Numbered from the stretch's first letter, positions 33,891-47,600 are shown. The stretch is DNA of 64,000 nucleotides from Pomphorhynchus laevis (GCA_012934845.2 WNNJ02001361.1:62001-126000); one strand, 5' to 3'. The notes: generated by a model from the letters alone, not told the origin. A program made the numbers and translations.

Positions 33891-33939
33891 TTCTCTAATA
33901 AATAACAATTTATTGAGAACCAAAAACAAATAATATACA

Positions 33940-36240
33940 TGATTTTCCTGTCAACCACTAGTCTGAGTGTCGGGTCGTGGAGGCAGTGCCTGAAACAAAC
34001 TAATCCAGACATCGTGATCCTGTGCGACAGACCAGAGTTCTATTTCAGATATCCCAAGGCGGTATTCTGCCAGTTTCGAGATTTGATCTCTCCACCAGTA
34101 CAAAGGTTTACCTCGAGGTATCTTTACAGAGAGTCCGGCCTAGAAAACCCTCCGAGGAAGGCGATCCTTAGACATTCTCAAAACATGTCTTAGCCACCTC
34201 AGCTGACTTTCTTCGACGTGGAGAAGCAGCAAATTTACTCCCAGTTCATACCGGATGACTGAATTCCTAACCTTATCTCTTAGGCTTAGAGTGGCCACAC
34301 GGCGAACATGTAGATCGGTTTAGCGAACTCCCTAGACGGTTCAAGGATAGTTGAGAGAGTAATGAGCTGATCCGTAGTTCCACGACCTGAACGAAAGCCG
34401 CATTGTTGCTCATGCAACTGTCCCTCACCTATAGGCCGTATACTTAATTCAAGAATCCTATCAAATAGCTTACTTGTTTGGCTAAGAAGAGTGATGCCCC
34501 GATAATTTAAACACACTCTTCGGTCACCTTTCTTAAAGATCGGTACCACCACCCCAGTTCGCCACTCAATAGGAACCTTGTCCGATATCAATGCAATATT
34601 GAACATATGTGTTACCCACTTAATGCCAACAACGTCGAGAGCTTTATAGCTTCATGTCGAATCTCGTCTACTCGAGAAGACTTACCATTAAGAAGTTTTT
34701 TAACAACATCAATGACCGCTTCCAACGAGATGAATTCTTCCGTTGGTTCTAAACGATCTACTTCTGCAAGAGAAGGCATATCCATCGGATTAAGGAGACT
34801 CCTAAAATGCTCTTTCCAACAACCAAGAATTTCTTCAATGTCAATCAGCATAGATCCTATCTTGTCATAGACAATTTGATGAGTTTTCTGCTTTCCAACA
34901 CCAAGGTTCCTGATTGTCCTTCTGAACATCTTCAAAGCTGACGTATAATCAAGTTCTAAGTGATCTCCTAACTTCTCCCAAGCCGCCTACTGCGCTTCAG
35001 TAACTGCTGGAGCGGAAGCTCTCTTTGACCTTCGGTACTTGTCTACAGCTTCCACTGATTTATCTGACAAAGTTGCCTTATAAGCCAGTTTCTTCTGTTG
35101 GACAAAATCTCTAACTGTTGGTGTCCACCAAGCAGTTCGAGTATTTCATCCGCGACAAGCACCTAATGGCTTCAAGCCACAACTTTTCACAGTTACTTTG
35201 ACAAACGAGGATCTGATAATTTCCCATTGCTGATCAGTGATCTTCATCTCTTCTGGCAACCGAGAGAAGTACTCCCGGATGTAGCCAGAGAAACGTTCTT
35301 TGACAGAAACATCTGGTGGACGTTCCCAACACGCTCTCACACAACGTTTTGGTTTACCAGGCTAATCCAGCATTCGATCCGGCCATCGAAGTTTACTAAC
35401 TACAAGATAGTGGTCGGTTGACAGCTCAGCCCCTCTCTTCACACGAGTGTCCAGAATATAACGTATATTGATATTTGACTAAGAGAATCCTGATGCCATG
35501 TGCATTGATGGATCTCCTTATGTTCAAACATTGTGTTGATTATGCACAAATTGTTACAAGAACAAAAGTGCAATAATTCAACACCACTCGCATTCAGATC
35601 AGAGAGTCCGTTCTTCCCCAACACTACCTTCCAAGTGCTACTGTCGCTACCAACATGAGCTTTAAAGTAACCAGCAGAACCAGGGAATCTCCCACAGGAG
35701 TACTATAAAGCAGAGCCTGAAGATCTTCCACGAAGGTTGCTTTTTCTGAGATAATGTTGGGAGCATACGCACACACAACAGTTATCCCTTTTCCGTAAGT
35801 TTCAGAGACGCAGACCTTTCGTTCACTGGGTTAAACCTCTCTGTTACGAACGACAACGGAAACTTGTAAGTTTCCTACACCCGGTTGTCGTCGGTTTCCA
35901 TTGGTAACTCCACAATAGTTCAAGGTTCAATCTTGATCCAAAAGTTTAGTTTCAGTTCCAGAATAGTGAAGAGAAGTCACTCCGACTATTTCAAGACCGA
36001 AGCGAACCATCTCTTCAACTACTTCTGGTTCCTTTCCCGCCAGTTATATGACATTCAACGTCTCTTTATGAAGGCAAGTCCGCTTCGGATGTTGATGCCT
36101 CTTTCGCTGCCTCCGTACAACTGCCTGGTCACACGGCACCCGAAAATGAAAACTCCCCCGGTCAGTTGTGCGTTGACTATTGTTCTTCGCATTTGATTTA
36201 TATTTTGTAAATTTGTTGCTTGTCATTTTCATTGTCTTGG
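33940..36240 (-). mobile_element. RTE-type LINE with internal deletion (broken)
   Basis: The minus strand, 36240 to 33940, shows an apurinic-type endonuclease (LGKNGLSDLNASG, CTWHQDSLSQ, then STDH). A linker follows, then reverse transcriptase fingers GVVVPIFKKGDRRVCLNYRG and QCGFRSGRGTTDQL. At about 34286 the frame jumps from REFAKPIYMF straight to the C-terminal segment (HVLRMSKDRLPRRVF, WWRDQISKLA, 34290-33960). The palm with its YADD site is missing, so about 1 kb was deleted. Several frame breaks and stops occur elsewhere. It is a second, different RTE lineage from the copy at 58255-61662. Confidence 0.78.
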
Positions 36241-37685
36241 TTTGTTCGGTTATCTCCCGTTCCTGATATCCATTGAGGATCTAGTAACCAGAGGTTTTAA
36301 AAGTTTTAAAATCTCGAGCAAAAGTTATATGGGCTTCGTTTAAAAAATAATAGTTATTCTGAAATTAATGAACAAATATCCAATAATATAAAAATAAATT
36401 GTAAATATTACAATATCTCTATTGCAAAGATAACAATCTTTGCAATAGAGAACATATTTTTTCTTCACTTTTAGAAAAAATTAACGTGTGTTCTTAATTG
36501 TGTTCATATAAGAAAATATTTCAAAGGTGTTATTTGTTTATAATAAATAGATCATTGGATTATGTATCTGGCTTATCAGATGTGTTGAATATAAGAATAG
36601 TGGTTTAAACATGGTAATACTGATATCCCCTCCAAAAAATCATCTTCATGAGGATATATTAATATATTAAGTATACCAATATATTCACAAAATGCAAAAT
36701 TACCACAGAAGTTGTTCCAAATGATAAAATGCATGTTTAACTTGTTAGCTAATGATTCCATATTTTAAAATGTTAAATACGTAATTTAAATTAGTTTATT
36801 TGATTATAAAATTCGTACATTAATTTTACGTGCATAATCAAAAATGCAGATAATAATAATCTCGTGTGATTGTGATAAACAGATATTTAGAAAAACAGAC
36901 CTTTTGATTTTTTACTTTTGCAATTTAGAAGGCATACTAGTTTTTCATTTTATTCTTTACATAGTTTGCAATAGAATAACCGGGAAGCTAAAAAGTACGA
37001 GTATGCAATATTAGCTAAAATATACGCACCTCGTCAAAATACAATTACGTTTCACACGTATTAGAAGTAAATAAGCTGCGGAGTTTATATAGTTGTTTGG
37101 CTTCTTACCCCGAACTTAAATTGTGATCGCCAACAGCTATTTCTGCGAAATATAGAAATTATCGTATTTGTATTATATAATAAAGAAGTGTGTTATTGAA
37201 TACGTATGACAAAAAAGTCGTACTTTCATTGTATAGTATTAAACTCCACTTGACATAAAATAAAAAGGCCAATTCTTTAAATTTGTTTATGTCTTGCTGC
37301 CAATATTCATGCAGGTGACAAAATCAGTACAGAAAAGTGCTATTTATTTTAAAACATTGGTCCTCTTGTTACGTGTGTACAAACATTTATTTTATATTAA
37401 AATTTCCTAATAAGTTCTAAAATACAACAACATGAAGAATTTCTATTCAGATTCTCTATAACAGATGTTTTCGAATTTTATAATTCATATTGATACTACA
37501 TGCCGTTTTTACCAAAAATAAATAAAATGTAAATTTACTTTATTTTATCTTGCAGAAACGCTAGCATTTATAACATTAAACAGTATTTTGATAAACGGAT
37601 TAGCTGAGCGGGACAAATTATTTAAAAAAACAGGTTATTTAGCAGCAAAAAGACTCAAATGTAATTCGGCAAATTTTACTAATGA
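36241..37685. other. AT-rich DNA, weak minus-strand frame only
   Basis: A perfect small hairpin lies at about 36415-36451 (arms tctctattgcaaagat and its complement). A 61-codon minus-strand frame (36576-36761) ends in PHEDDFLEGISVLPCLNHY, which looks more protein-like than chance, but no splice sites or homologs support it. Nothing else is recognised. Confidence 0.3.
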
Positions 37686-37689
37686 CTAG

Positions 37690-38170
37690 TTATTAAAAAC
37701 GAGCTTATGTTACTATAAAAATAACATCAAGCAGAAAATAGTAAAATATATAAATCAACACAATAATATTAAAAATAAATTTAAAATCATAAGCGGAAAT
37801 GTTAAGTGATAACAAACAATATGTTTTGTATTATAGACAAACTAGGGTACACTAAATAATCAAATTTCATCATAGTAAATACGTCATTAGCGCGTATTTA
37901 GACTCGTTGCTTTGTTGGGTCGAGAAATAGGTGCCCAAACCTGATAGTATATCAGTTCAACCTGATGACCTTTAATCCTTATTCCGATACATCGTCTGTA
38001 ATTCATTAGTCAATTCATAAAAAGTGACTTTTATTTTAAATTTTTTATTTTAACTTGATATAAATTATATAAAATCTTACAGCAATTATTTATAAATAAT
38101 TATTTAGTATTTAATTTTTAAATTTTGATTTAGCATTATTATTTTAATACGTAGGCTCAGTTAGCTGATT
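37690..38170 (+). mobile_element. Permuted Penelope element 3' UTR copy
   Basis: Reverse complement of the 3' UTR of copies 1 and 2: the block at 37870-38000 matches 23700-23830 and 10330-10470, and the end motif tacgtaggctcagtta matches the 3' end at 9898. Only the 3' end is present, so it is a strongly 5'-truncated insertion. Confidence 0.7.
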
Positions 38171-39270
38171 TGATTATCAGATTCGGTTTATACAAACTAA
38201 CAATTTATATTAATTAAGATCAGATATACTATGAAAATACATCGTAACATAGAGAAAAAGAGATAAGCTATTACTTTTATCATTTTCTACGTTATACGTT
38301 TTACAATTTAAGTATCCAAGAAATTACTAATCGCTCTTTTTGATATAATTATTTAATATTAGAAATATCTCTACAAGCCTTTAAAAACTTGATAGATGCC
38401 TTAGTCTTTTATTCTGTCTTCAATAAAATTTGTATTCAAAAATTTAAAAATAGGATTCATTTTTAGAAATTAATTTTATGATAAGCTTGAAAATAACAAG
38501 TTTTAATTTAATAATGATAACCTTTAAAGCTGCTAAGGATCAATTTAGATAACATATTATAGCTAAGTAATGCATATCTTTCGATAACAACATAAAAATA
38601 ATAAGTATATTCGAGAAAGAAGTAAATAAAAATATTCTTAAATACAGTATTTTATAAAATAATATTTATATCTGAAACGATTTTTTAATTGAAAATCATG
38701 TTTATATTTAAAATTAACTTACTATAGAAAGCAAATTTATGTTGCATGAATTTCAACTTATGATTAAATTGATATACAATTTATTTAAGATGAAAACAAC
38801 AAAAATAAATAAATATTAAAAAATGGACAAGCAATATAAAATTCATCCAAAACATTAAATAATAATTTAAGTTTAGGTAATGAAGTGATCCTTAATATAT
38901 TTTAGAATATTGTGCATTATTTATGAATTTTATATTCAATGAGACTGAAGAATAAATCTTGTTTCTGAGACAAAGTTTTAAAAGTATGTATATAAATACA
39001 TATATATTATATATAATATAATATATAATATATATTATATATAATATAATATATATAATATATAATATATATTATATATAATATAATATATATAATATAT
39101 ATTATATAATATATATAGTTGTTACTAATAAGTAAACGGGGGAAACGGACATAACTGGGTATTGGAAACCATCACAGTTCATCAGCAATCAAATCCCTAG
39201 ACCGGTTTCTGCTTATTGAGCTTCATCAGTAGGGTCCAGATTTTAAGAGTGTTCAGAGATCCTCCACCAC
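38171..39270. other. AT-rich DNA with self-complementary TA tract
   Basis: No gene is recognised. A TATAATATA-type tract that folds on itself lies at 38995-39117. A less AT-rich segment follows at 39130-39270. Confidence 0.45.
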
Positions 39271-40150
39271 AGTTTAGACGGGTTTATAACAAGGATGATT
39301 ATTACAACACGACCTTCCAGTCAACAGGCGATCACAAAGGTGATTCGGCAGATTAATTTTATTATACATATATATATATATCGTTATTGCGAAAAATCGC
39401 TTGAAACTGTGGTCCAGGAGCCAAAGCTGGCTACGATTGATTTTTAATCCATATTTGCTGCTAAATAACTGGACTTCGATCATCAGCTCCATCAGTCTAA
39501 TGTATCACTCCAAGACGTTCCTAACCACCCAGCAGTCATCGTCAGTCGGATGAAGTGGTTAGGGTACGTTTCGACTGCTTTTGTTATAACTATAAAGACA
39601 CCAGCATTTCTTCACGATGCTATACGAAGCTCATGTGCAGAAGCGTTTTTACTGGCTTGTTGCGTGTGTGAACCTTCTAGTTATTCTTTATATAAGGCAC
39701 AAATGCGTATCCGTTGATTACGAGGACACTGAATTTCTCACAGGATTCCTGAAGGAATGCGTCATTTTATAAATTGTAATTGCGAAAAATCGCTTCAAAA
39801 CTGTGGTCCTAGGAGCCAAAGCTGGCTACGATTGATTTTTAATCCATATTTGCTGCTAAATAACTGGACTTCGATCATCAGCTCCATCAGTCTAATGTAT
39901 CACTCCGAGACGTTCCTAACAACCCAGCAGTCATCGTCAGTCGGATGAAGTGGTTAGGGTACGTTTCGACTGCTTTTGTGATAACAATAAAGACACCAGC
40001 AATTCCTTACGATTATATACGAAGCTCAGTTGCAGAAACGTTTTTACTGGCTTGTTGCGTGTGTGGACCTTCTAGATATTCTTTATATAATGCACAAATG
40101 CCATCAGTCTAATGTATCACTCCGAGACGTTCCTAACAACCCAGCAGTCA
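39271..40150. repeat. Diverged satellite relative, about 390-bp unit, two and a bit copies
   Basis: A unit starting with attgcgaaaaatcgctt at 39386 recurs at 39779 (393 bp later), and a third partial piece sits at 40101-40153. Motifs in the same order as in the 380-bp satellite (ctggacttcgat, a tcagt...atgtatcact block, a gtttcg block, and a g-gtgtgg-acc block) suggest remote common descent with the array at 41603. Confidence 0.65.
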
Positions 40151-40152
40151 TC

Positions 40153-40213
40153 GTCTACGGTTGTTCAATCGAACTGACATCTTATAATAAGTCAGTTCGA
40201 ATGAACAACCGTA
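40153..40213. repeat. Perfect-stem hairpin
   Basis: ctacggttgttcaatcgaac at about 40154 pairs with its complement ending at 40213 around a loop of about 20 bases. It lies at the junction between the satellite relative and the Penelope tail. Confidence 0.7.
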
Positions 40214-40545
40214 GAGCAGATATAAAAGGCTGTCGTATAAATGCAGATGGACTGGCATCACACCTCATTAAAAATACAACACATGAAATTTAACCTGCAG
40301 TAATTGAGGGAAATATTCCAAACACTGACAAAAAAAAAGTAAGGAACTCTATTGGATAACACAATTAATGACTGATAGATCGCTAAACAGTGAAGTGACA
40401 GGGGCACTGAAATTGGTGAAGAACAACATTAAAGATTTTATCATATATTTATGCCGTTATATTTATATTTTTATTTTTACAATTGTAGATCTTATTTCCC
40501 TGAAAAAGGCCACTAGTTGCTCAAAAGCTTGAATAAAACGATATC
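40190..40545 (+). mobile_element. Penelope-like C-terminal tail with hammerhead remnant
   Basis: Decayed + strand coding text ends with YWITQLMTDRSLNSEV, a typical Penelope C-terminal segment (compare the canonical copy ending near 29250). At 40500 CTGAAAA, then a GGCC...stem and CAAAAGCTTG, correspond to a decayed hammerhead of the Penelope type. Broken. Confidence 0.6.
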
Positions 40546-40779
40546 TTTGTGTTTCCGGTTTGACTTAAAATCCGTGTATTTATATATACAAGTGTCCGTC
40601 AAAGGATCCCAGGGTTGATTTGAGTAAATAATCTTATATATAAATATATATAATCATTTTTAGCCAGAAGCGTAAGAACGACGATAACAGTAGCAAGTAC
40701 CGTTCCGTCATCACAATGACTCATCAGTACCAGATCCCTCCCACTGCTAAATACAGAGGAGGACTGGCAGACGGCACAC

Positions 40780-40925
40780 GAGTCATGTGTATAAAGTACC
40801 AGAAAGATTTCAGGAATATATATACACGAGTCATGTGTATGAAGGTATATATAGTCATGTGATTACTGGTATATATACGAGTCATGTGTATGAAGTACCA
40901 CAAAGATTTCTGGTATATATATACA
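40780..40925. repeat. Imperfect minisatellite
   Basis: The motif acgagtcatgtgtat occurs three times (about 40777, 40827, 40879), with agtaccaaaagattt-like text between, making an irregular tandem repeat of 40-60 bp units. Confidence 0.6.
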
Positions 40926-40949
40926 TATATATAATTCCACAAACCCTAG

Positions 40950-41110
40950 GGTGTATGGAATGGGATATCATGAAAGAAGGATTCGGTAGCTGGTTTTCAA
41001 TGCGAAAGTCACCTCGTGTGACCTAGCAACTATTCATAACATAAATAAGCATCCATCAAAGGATCACCAGTCACGATTTCAATCGATTTTCATGATCTCA
41101 TAAGATGCAA
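40950..41110 (+). repeat. Dispersed repeat, copy left of the SINE
   Basis: This is almost identical to 41393-41545 (ggattc-gtagctggttttc ... catgatctcat) and similar to the arms at 29448-29722. The two copies bracket the tRNA-like SINE. Confidence 0.75.
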
Positions 41111-41204
41111 TCTATAAAAAGCATGCCAGAGAGCATATCGGACAATGCAGTTTTAGGATATCATGATTGAAGGTTTCATATACTGTGTGAAATCTGGTAA
41201 TCCT

Positions 41205-41392
41205 GGATTCGTAGCCTAGCAGTCAAGAGCGCAAGCCAAGCACGGAGAGCGACAGCTCGAATCTCGGATAAGTCAAATTTCAAAAGGCGAAGAGTTGGTA
41301 GTCAGCCTTCTGATGAGCCCGGGGCTACCAACATGTGGCAAAAAGCGGGCGAAACGAAAACGGCTGTGGCAATGTGGCCGTTAGTAGTCAGG
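41205..41392 (+). mobile_element. tRNA-derived SINE carrying a hammerhead (Sm-alpha-like)
   Basis: A polymerase III type head (A box TAGCCTAGCAGTC at about 41215, B box AGCTCGAATCT at 41260-41270) is followed by a hammerhead. Helix I is CAGCC (41303-41307) with GGCTG (41362-41366). CTGATGA is at 41310-41316. Helix II is GCCCG (41317-41321) with CGGGC (41346-41350). GAAAC is at 41351-41355. The expected GTH cleavage triplet is replaced by AAC, so this copy should not cut. The combination of tRNA promoter and hammerhead is known from schistosome Sm-alpha elements. Confidence 0.75.
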
Positions 41393-41544
41393 GTGTATGG
41401 AATTGGATATCATGAAGGAAGGATTCTGTAGCTGGTTTTCAATGCGAAAGTCACCTCGTGTGACCTAGCAACTATTCATTACATAAATAAGCATCCATCA
41501 AAGGATCACCAGTCCCGATTTCAATCGATCTTCATGATCTCATA

Positions 41545-41545
<1 letters not shown>
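41393..41545 (+). repeat. Dispersed repeat, copy right of the SINE
   Basis: Second copy of the 40950-41110 unit with only a few differences. It runs into the (TA)n tract that borders the satellite array. Confidence 0.75.

Positions 41546-41603
<58 letters not shown>
41546..41603. repeat. (TA)n at the left border of the satellite array
   Basis: A pure TA tract of about 58 bp directly joined to the first satellite monomer. Confidence 0.95.
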
Positions 41604-41606
<3 letters not shown>

Positions 41607-44600
41607 GGTGTTGCTTGATAGACTGGACTTCGATTCACGACTTTCAGTCACCATGTCACTTCTAGACGACCACTTCAGCATCGAAATGATGAGTACCCGG
41701 CAACACTAATCAGTAGAATGAGGTACACACTGGTCGTTTCGGTTGCCTGTGTGACATTGTGAATAAAGGCGTTTCCGACACTTTGCTTAATTGTCTGAGG
41801 CTTACGCTCTTTACCAGATCGAATTGCTGTGCGGACCATCCTTAAACACTAGGCAGAGGTTGTTGCTGAATTGTCGCTGCACTCGTTGGATCCTAAATGG
41901 ATGCGGCAGGTATAATAGTAGTGCACGGATGTGCTGAGTAGACAACGGTCCAGGATTTCTTACGAAATACGGCATTTATACTAAATGGTGTTGCTTGATA
42001 GACTGGACTTCGATTCACGACTTTCAGTCACCATGTCACTTCTAGACGACCACTTCAGCATCGAAATGATGAGTACCCGGCAACACTCATCAGTAGAATG
42101 AGGTACACACTGGTCGTTTCGGTTGCCTGTGTGACATTGTGAATAAAGGCGTTTCCGACACTTTGCTTAATTGTCTGAGGCTTACGCTCTTAACCAGATC
42201 GAATTGCTGTGCGGACCATCCTTAAACACTAGGCAGAGGTTGTTGCTGAATTGTCGCTGCACTCGTTGGATCCTAAATGGATGCGGCAGGTATAATAGTA
42301 GTGCACGGATGTGCTGAGTAAACAACGGTCCAGGATTTCTTACGAAATACGGCATTTATACTAAATGGTGTTGCTTGATAGACTGGACTTCGATTCACGA
42401 CTTTCAGTCACCATGTCACTTCTAGACGACCACTTCAGCATCGAAATGATGAGTACCCGGCAACACTCATCAGTAGAATGAGGTACACACTGGTCGTTTC
42501 GGTTGCCTGTGTGACATTGTGAATAAAGGCGTTTCCGACACTTTGCTTAATTGTCTGAGGCTTACGCTCTTAACCAGATCGAATTGCTGTGCGGACCATC
42601 CTTAAACACTAGGCAGAGGTTGTTGCTGAATTGTCGCTGCACTCGTTGGATCCTAAATGGATACGGCAGGTATAATAGTAGTGCACGAATGTGCTGAGTA
42701 AACAACGGTCCAGGATTTCTTACGAAATACGGCATTTATACTAAATGGTGTTGCTTGATAGACTGGACTTCGATTCACGACTTTCAGTCACCATGTCACT
42801 TCTAGACGACCACTTCAGCATCGAAATGATGAGTACCCGGCAACACTCATCAGTAGAATGAGGTACACACTGGTCGTTTCGGTTGCCTGTGTGACATTGT
42901 GAATAAAGGCGTTTCCGACACTTTGCTTAATTGTCTGAGGCTTACGCTCTTAACCAGATCGAATTGCTGTGCGGACCATCCTTAAACACTAGGCAGAGGT
43001 TGTTGCTGAATTGTCGCTGCACTCGTTGGATCCTAAATGGATACGGCAGGTATAATAGTAGTGCACGGATGTGCTGAGTAAACAACGGTCCAGGATTTCT
43101 TACGAAATACGGCATTTATACTAAATGGTGTTGCTTGATAGACTGGACTTCGATTCACGACTTTCAGTCACCATGTCACTTCTAGACGACCACTTCAGCA
43201 TCGAAATGATGAGTACCCGGCAACACTCATCAGTAGAATGAGGTACACACTGGTCGTTTCGGTTGCCTGTGTGACATTGTGAATAAAGGCGTTTCCGACA
43301 CTTTGCTTAATTGTCTGAGGCTTACGCTCTTAACCAGATCGAATTGCTGTGCGGACCATCCTTAAACACTAGGCAGAGGTTGTTGCTGAATTGTCGCTGC
43401 ACTCGTTGGATCCTAAATGGATACGGCAGGTATAATAGTAGTGCACGGATGTGCTGAGTAGACAACGGTCCAGGATTTCTTACGAAATACGGCATTTATA
43501 CTAAATGGTGTTGCTTGATAGACTGGACTTCGATTCACGACTTTCAGTCACCATGTCACTTCTAGACGACCACTTCAGCATCGAAATGATGAGTACCCGG
43601 CAACACTCATCAGTAGAATGAGGTACACACTGGTCGTTTCGGTTGCCTGTGTGACATTGTGAATAAAGGCGTTTCCGACACTTTGCTTAATTGTCTGAGG
43701 CTTACGCTCTTAACCAGATCGAATTGCTGTGCGGACCATCCTTAAACACTAGGCAGAGGTTGTTGCTGAATTGTCGCTGCACTCGTTGGATCCTAAATGG
43801 ATGCGGCAGGTATAATAGTAGTGCACGGATGTGCTGAGTAAACAACGGTCCAGGATTTCTTACGAAATACGGCATTTATACTAAATGGTGTTGCTTGATA
43901 GACTGGACTTCGATTCACGACTTTCAGTCACCATGTCACTTCTAGACGACCACTTCAGCATCGAAATGATGAGTACCCGGCAACACTTCATCAGTAGAAT
44001 GAGGTACACACTGGTCGTTTCGGTTGCCTGTGCTGACATTGTGAATAAAGGCGTTTCCGACACTTTGCTTAATTGTCTGAGGCTTACGCTCTTAACCAGA
44101 TCGAATTGCTGTGCGGACTATCCTTAAACACTAGGCAGAGGTTGTTGCTGAATTGTCGCTGCACTCGTTGGATCCTAAATGGATGCGGCAGGTATAATAT
44201 AGTAGTGCACGGATGTGCTGAGTAATCAACGGTCGAGGATTTCTTACGAAATACGGCATTTATACTAAATGGTGTTGCTTGATAGACTGGACTTCGATTC
44301 ACGACTTTCAGTCACCATGTCACTTCTAGACGACCACTTCAGCATCGAAATGATAAGTACCCGGCAACACTCATCAGTAGAATGAGGTACACACTGGTCG
44401 TTTCGGTTGCCTGTGTGACATTGTGAATAATAGGCGTTTCCGACACTTTGCTTAATTGTCTGAAACTTTCGCTCTTAACCAGATCGAATTGATGTGCGGA
44501 CTATTCTTTAAGACTGGGCAGAGGCTTTTGCCGAATTGTCAGTGCACTCGATTGATCCAAAATGGATGCGGCAAGTACGATAGTAGTGCACGGATGTGCT

Positions 44601-47600
44601 GAGTAAACAACGGTCCAGGATTTCTTACGAAATACGGCATTTATACTAAATGGTGTTGCTTGATAGACTGGACTTCGATTCACGACTTTCAGTCACCATG
44701 TCACTTCTAGACGACCACTTCAGCATCGAAATAATGAGTACCCGGCAACACTCATCAGTAGAATGAGGTACACACTGGTCGTTTCGGTTGCCTGTGTGAC
44801 ATTGTGAATAAAGGCGTTTCCGACACTTTGCTTAATTGTCTGAGGCTTACGCTCTTTACCAGATCGAATTGCTGTGCGGACTATCCTTAAAGAGTAGGCA
44901 GAGGTCGTTGCTGAATTGTCGCTGTACTCTTTAAATCCTAAATAAATCAGCAAGTATAATAGTAGTTCACGCATGTGGTGAGTAAACAACAGTCCAGCAT
45001 TTCTTACGAAATACCGCATTTATTCTAAATGGTGTTGCTTGATAGACTGGACTTCGATTCACGACTTTCAGTCACCCTGTCACATCTAGACGAGCACTTC
45101 AGCATAGAAATGATGATTACCCGACAACACTCATCAGTAGAATGTGGTACACACTGATCGTTTCGGTTGCCTGTGTGACATTGTGAATAAAGGCGTTTCC
45201 GACACTTTGCTTAATTGTCTGAGGCTTACGCTCTTAACCATGATCGAATTGCTGTGCGGACCATCCTTAAACACTAGGCAGAGGTTGTTGCTAAATTGTA
45301 GCTGCACTCGTTGGATTCTAAATGGAGGCGGCAGGTATAAGAGTAGTGCACGGATGTACTGAGTAAACAACCGTCCAGGATTATTTACGAAATACGGCAT
45401 TTATACTAATTGGTGTTGATTGATAGTCTAGAATTCGATTCACGACTTTCAGTCACCATGTCACTTCTAGACGACCACTTCAGCATAAAAATGATAAGTA
45501 CCTGGCAACACTCATCAGTAGAATGTGGTACACACTGGTCGCTTCTGTTGCCTGTCTGACATTGTGAATAAAGCCGTTTTCGACACTTTTCTTCATTGTC
45601 TGAGGCTTACGCTCTTAACCAGATCAAATTGCTGTGCGAACTATTCTTTAAGACTTGGCAGAGGCTTTTGCTGAATTGTCGCGGCACTCGTTGGATCCTA
45701 CATGGATGCAGCAGGTATAATAGTAGTGCACAGATGTGCTGAGTAAACAACGGTCCAGAATTTCTTACGAAATACGGCATTTGTACTAAATGATGTTGCT
45801 TGATAGACTAGACTTCGATTCACGACTTTCAGTCAATATGTCACTTCTAGACGACAACTTCAGCATCAAAATGATGTTTACCCGGCAACACTCTTTAGTA
45901 GAATGAGGTACACACTGGTCGTTTTGGTTGCCTGCGTGACATTGTGAAAAAAGGCATTACCGAGTCTTTGCTTAATTGTCTAAAACCAACGCTCTTAACA
46001 AGATCAAATTGCTCTGCGGACTATCTTTAAAGACTAGCCAGAGACTGTTGCTGAATTGTCGCTGCACTCGTTGCATCCATAACGGATGCGGCTGGTCTAA
46101 TAGTAGTGCACGGATGTGCTGAGTAAACAACGGTCCAGTATTTCTTACGAAATACGGCATATATACTAAATGGTGTTGCTTGATAGACTTGACTTTAATT
46201 CACGACTTTCAGTCACCATGTCACTTCTAGACGACCACTTCAGCATCGAAATGATGAGTACCGGGCAACACTTATCAGTAGAATGTAGTACACACTGGTC
46301 GTTTTGGTTGCCTGTGTTACATTGTGAATAAAGGCGTTTCCGACACTTTGCTTAATTGTCTGAGGCTTACGCTCTTAACCAGATCGAATTGCTGTGCGGA
46401 CCATCCTTAAACACTAAGCAGAGGTTGTTGCTGAATTGTAGCTGAACTCTTAGGATTCTAAATAAATGCGGTAGGTATAATAGTAGTGCACGGATGTGCT
46501 TAGTAAACAATTGTCCATGATTATTTACGAAATACGGCATTTATACTAATTGGGGTTGCTTGATAGACTGGACATCAATTCACAACTTTCAGTCACCATG
46601 TCACTTTTAGACGACCACTTCAGCATAGGAATGAAAAGTACCCGGCAACACTCATCAGTAGAATTAGGCACACACTGGTTGTATCTGTTGCCAGTGTGAC
46701 ATTGTGAATAAAGGCGTTTTCGACACTGCTTAATTGTCTGAGGTCTACGCTCTTAATCAGATCGAATTGCTGTGCGGACTATCCTTAAACACTAGGCAGA
46801 GGATGTTGCTGAATAGTCGCTGCACTCGTTGGATTTTTCATGCATGCTGCAGGTATTATAGTAGTGCACTGAGGTGCTGAGTAATCAACGGTCGAGGATT
46901 TCTTAGGAAATACGGTATTTATACTAAATGGTGTTGCTTGATAGATTGGACTTCGATTCACGACTTTCAGTCACCATGTCACTTCTAGACGATCATTTCA
47001 GCGTCGAAATGATGATTACCCGGCAGTACTTATCAGTAGAATGAGGTACACACTGGTCGTTTCGGTTGCCTGTGTGACATTGTGAATAAATGGCGTTTCC
47101 GACACTTTGCTTAATTGTCTGAGGTTTAGGCTCTTAACCAGATCGAATTGCTGTGCGGACTGTCCTTTAAGACTAGGCAGAGGCTGTTGCTGAATTGTCG
47201 CTGCACTCGTTGGATTTTAAATGGATGCGGCAGGTATAATATTAGTGCACGGATGTGCTGAGTAAACAACGGTCCTGGATTTCTTACAAAATACGGCATT
47301 TATACTAAATGGTGTTGCTAGATAGACTATACTTCAATTCACGACTTTCAGTCACGATGTCACATCTAGACGACTAATTCAGTTTCAAAATGATGAGTAC
47401 CCTGAAACAATCATCAGTAGAATGAGGTACATACTGGTCGTTTCTGTTGCCTGTGTGACATTGTGAATAAAGGCGTTTCCGACACTTTGCTTAATTGTCT
47501 GAGGTTTACGCTCTTAATCAGATCGAATTGCTGTGCGAACTATCTTTAAAGACTAAGCAGAGGCTGTTGCTAAATTGTCGCAGCACTAGTTTGATCCTAA

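Noticed and set aside
41205-41275. Genuine tRNA gene
   Set aside because: The A and B boxes are present, but the acceptor and anticodon stems do not pair and a ribozyme-bearing tail follows, so it is a SINE head.
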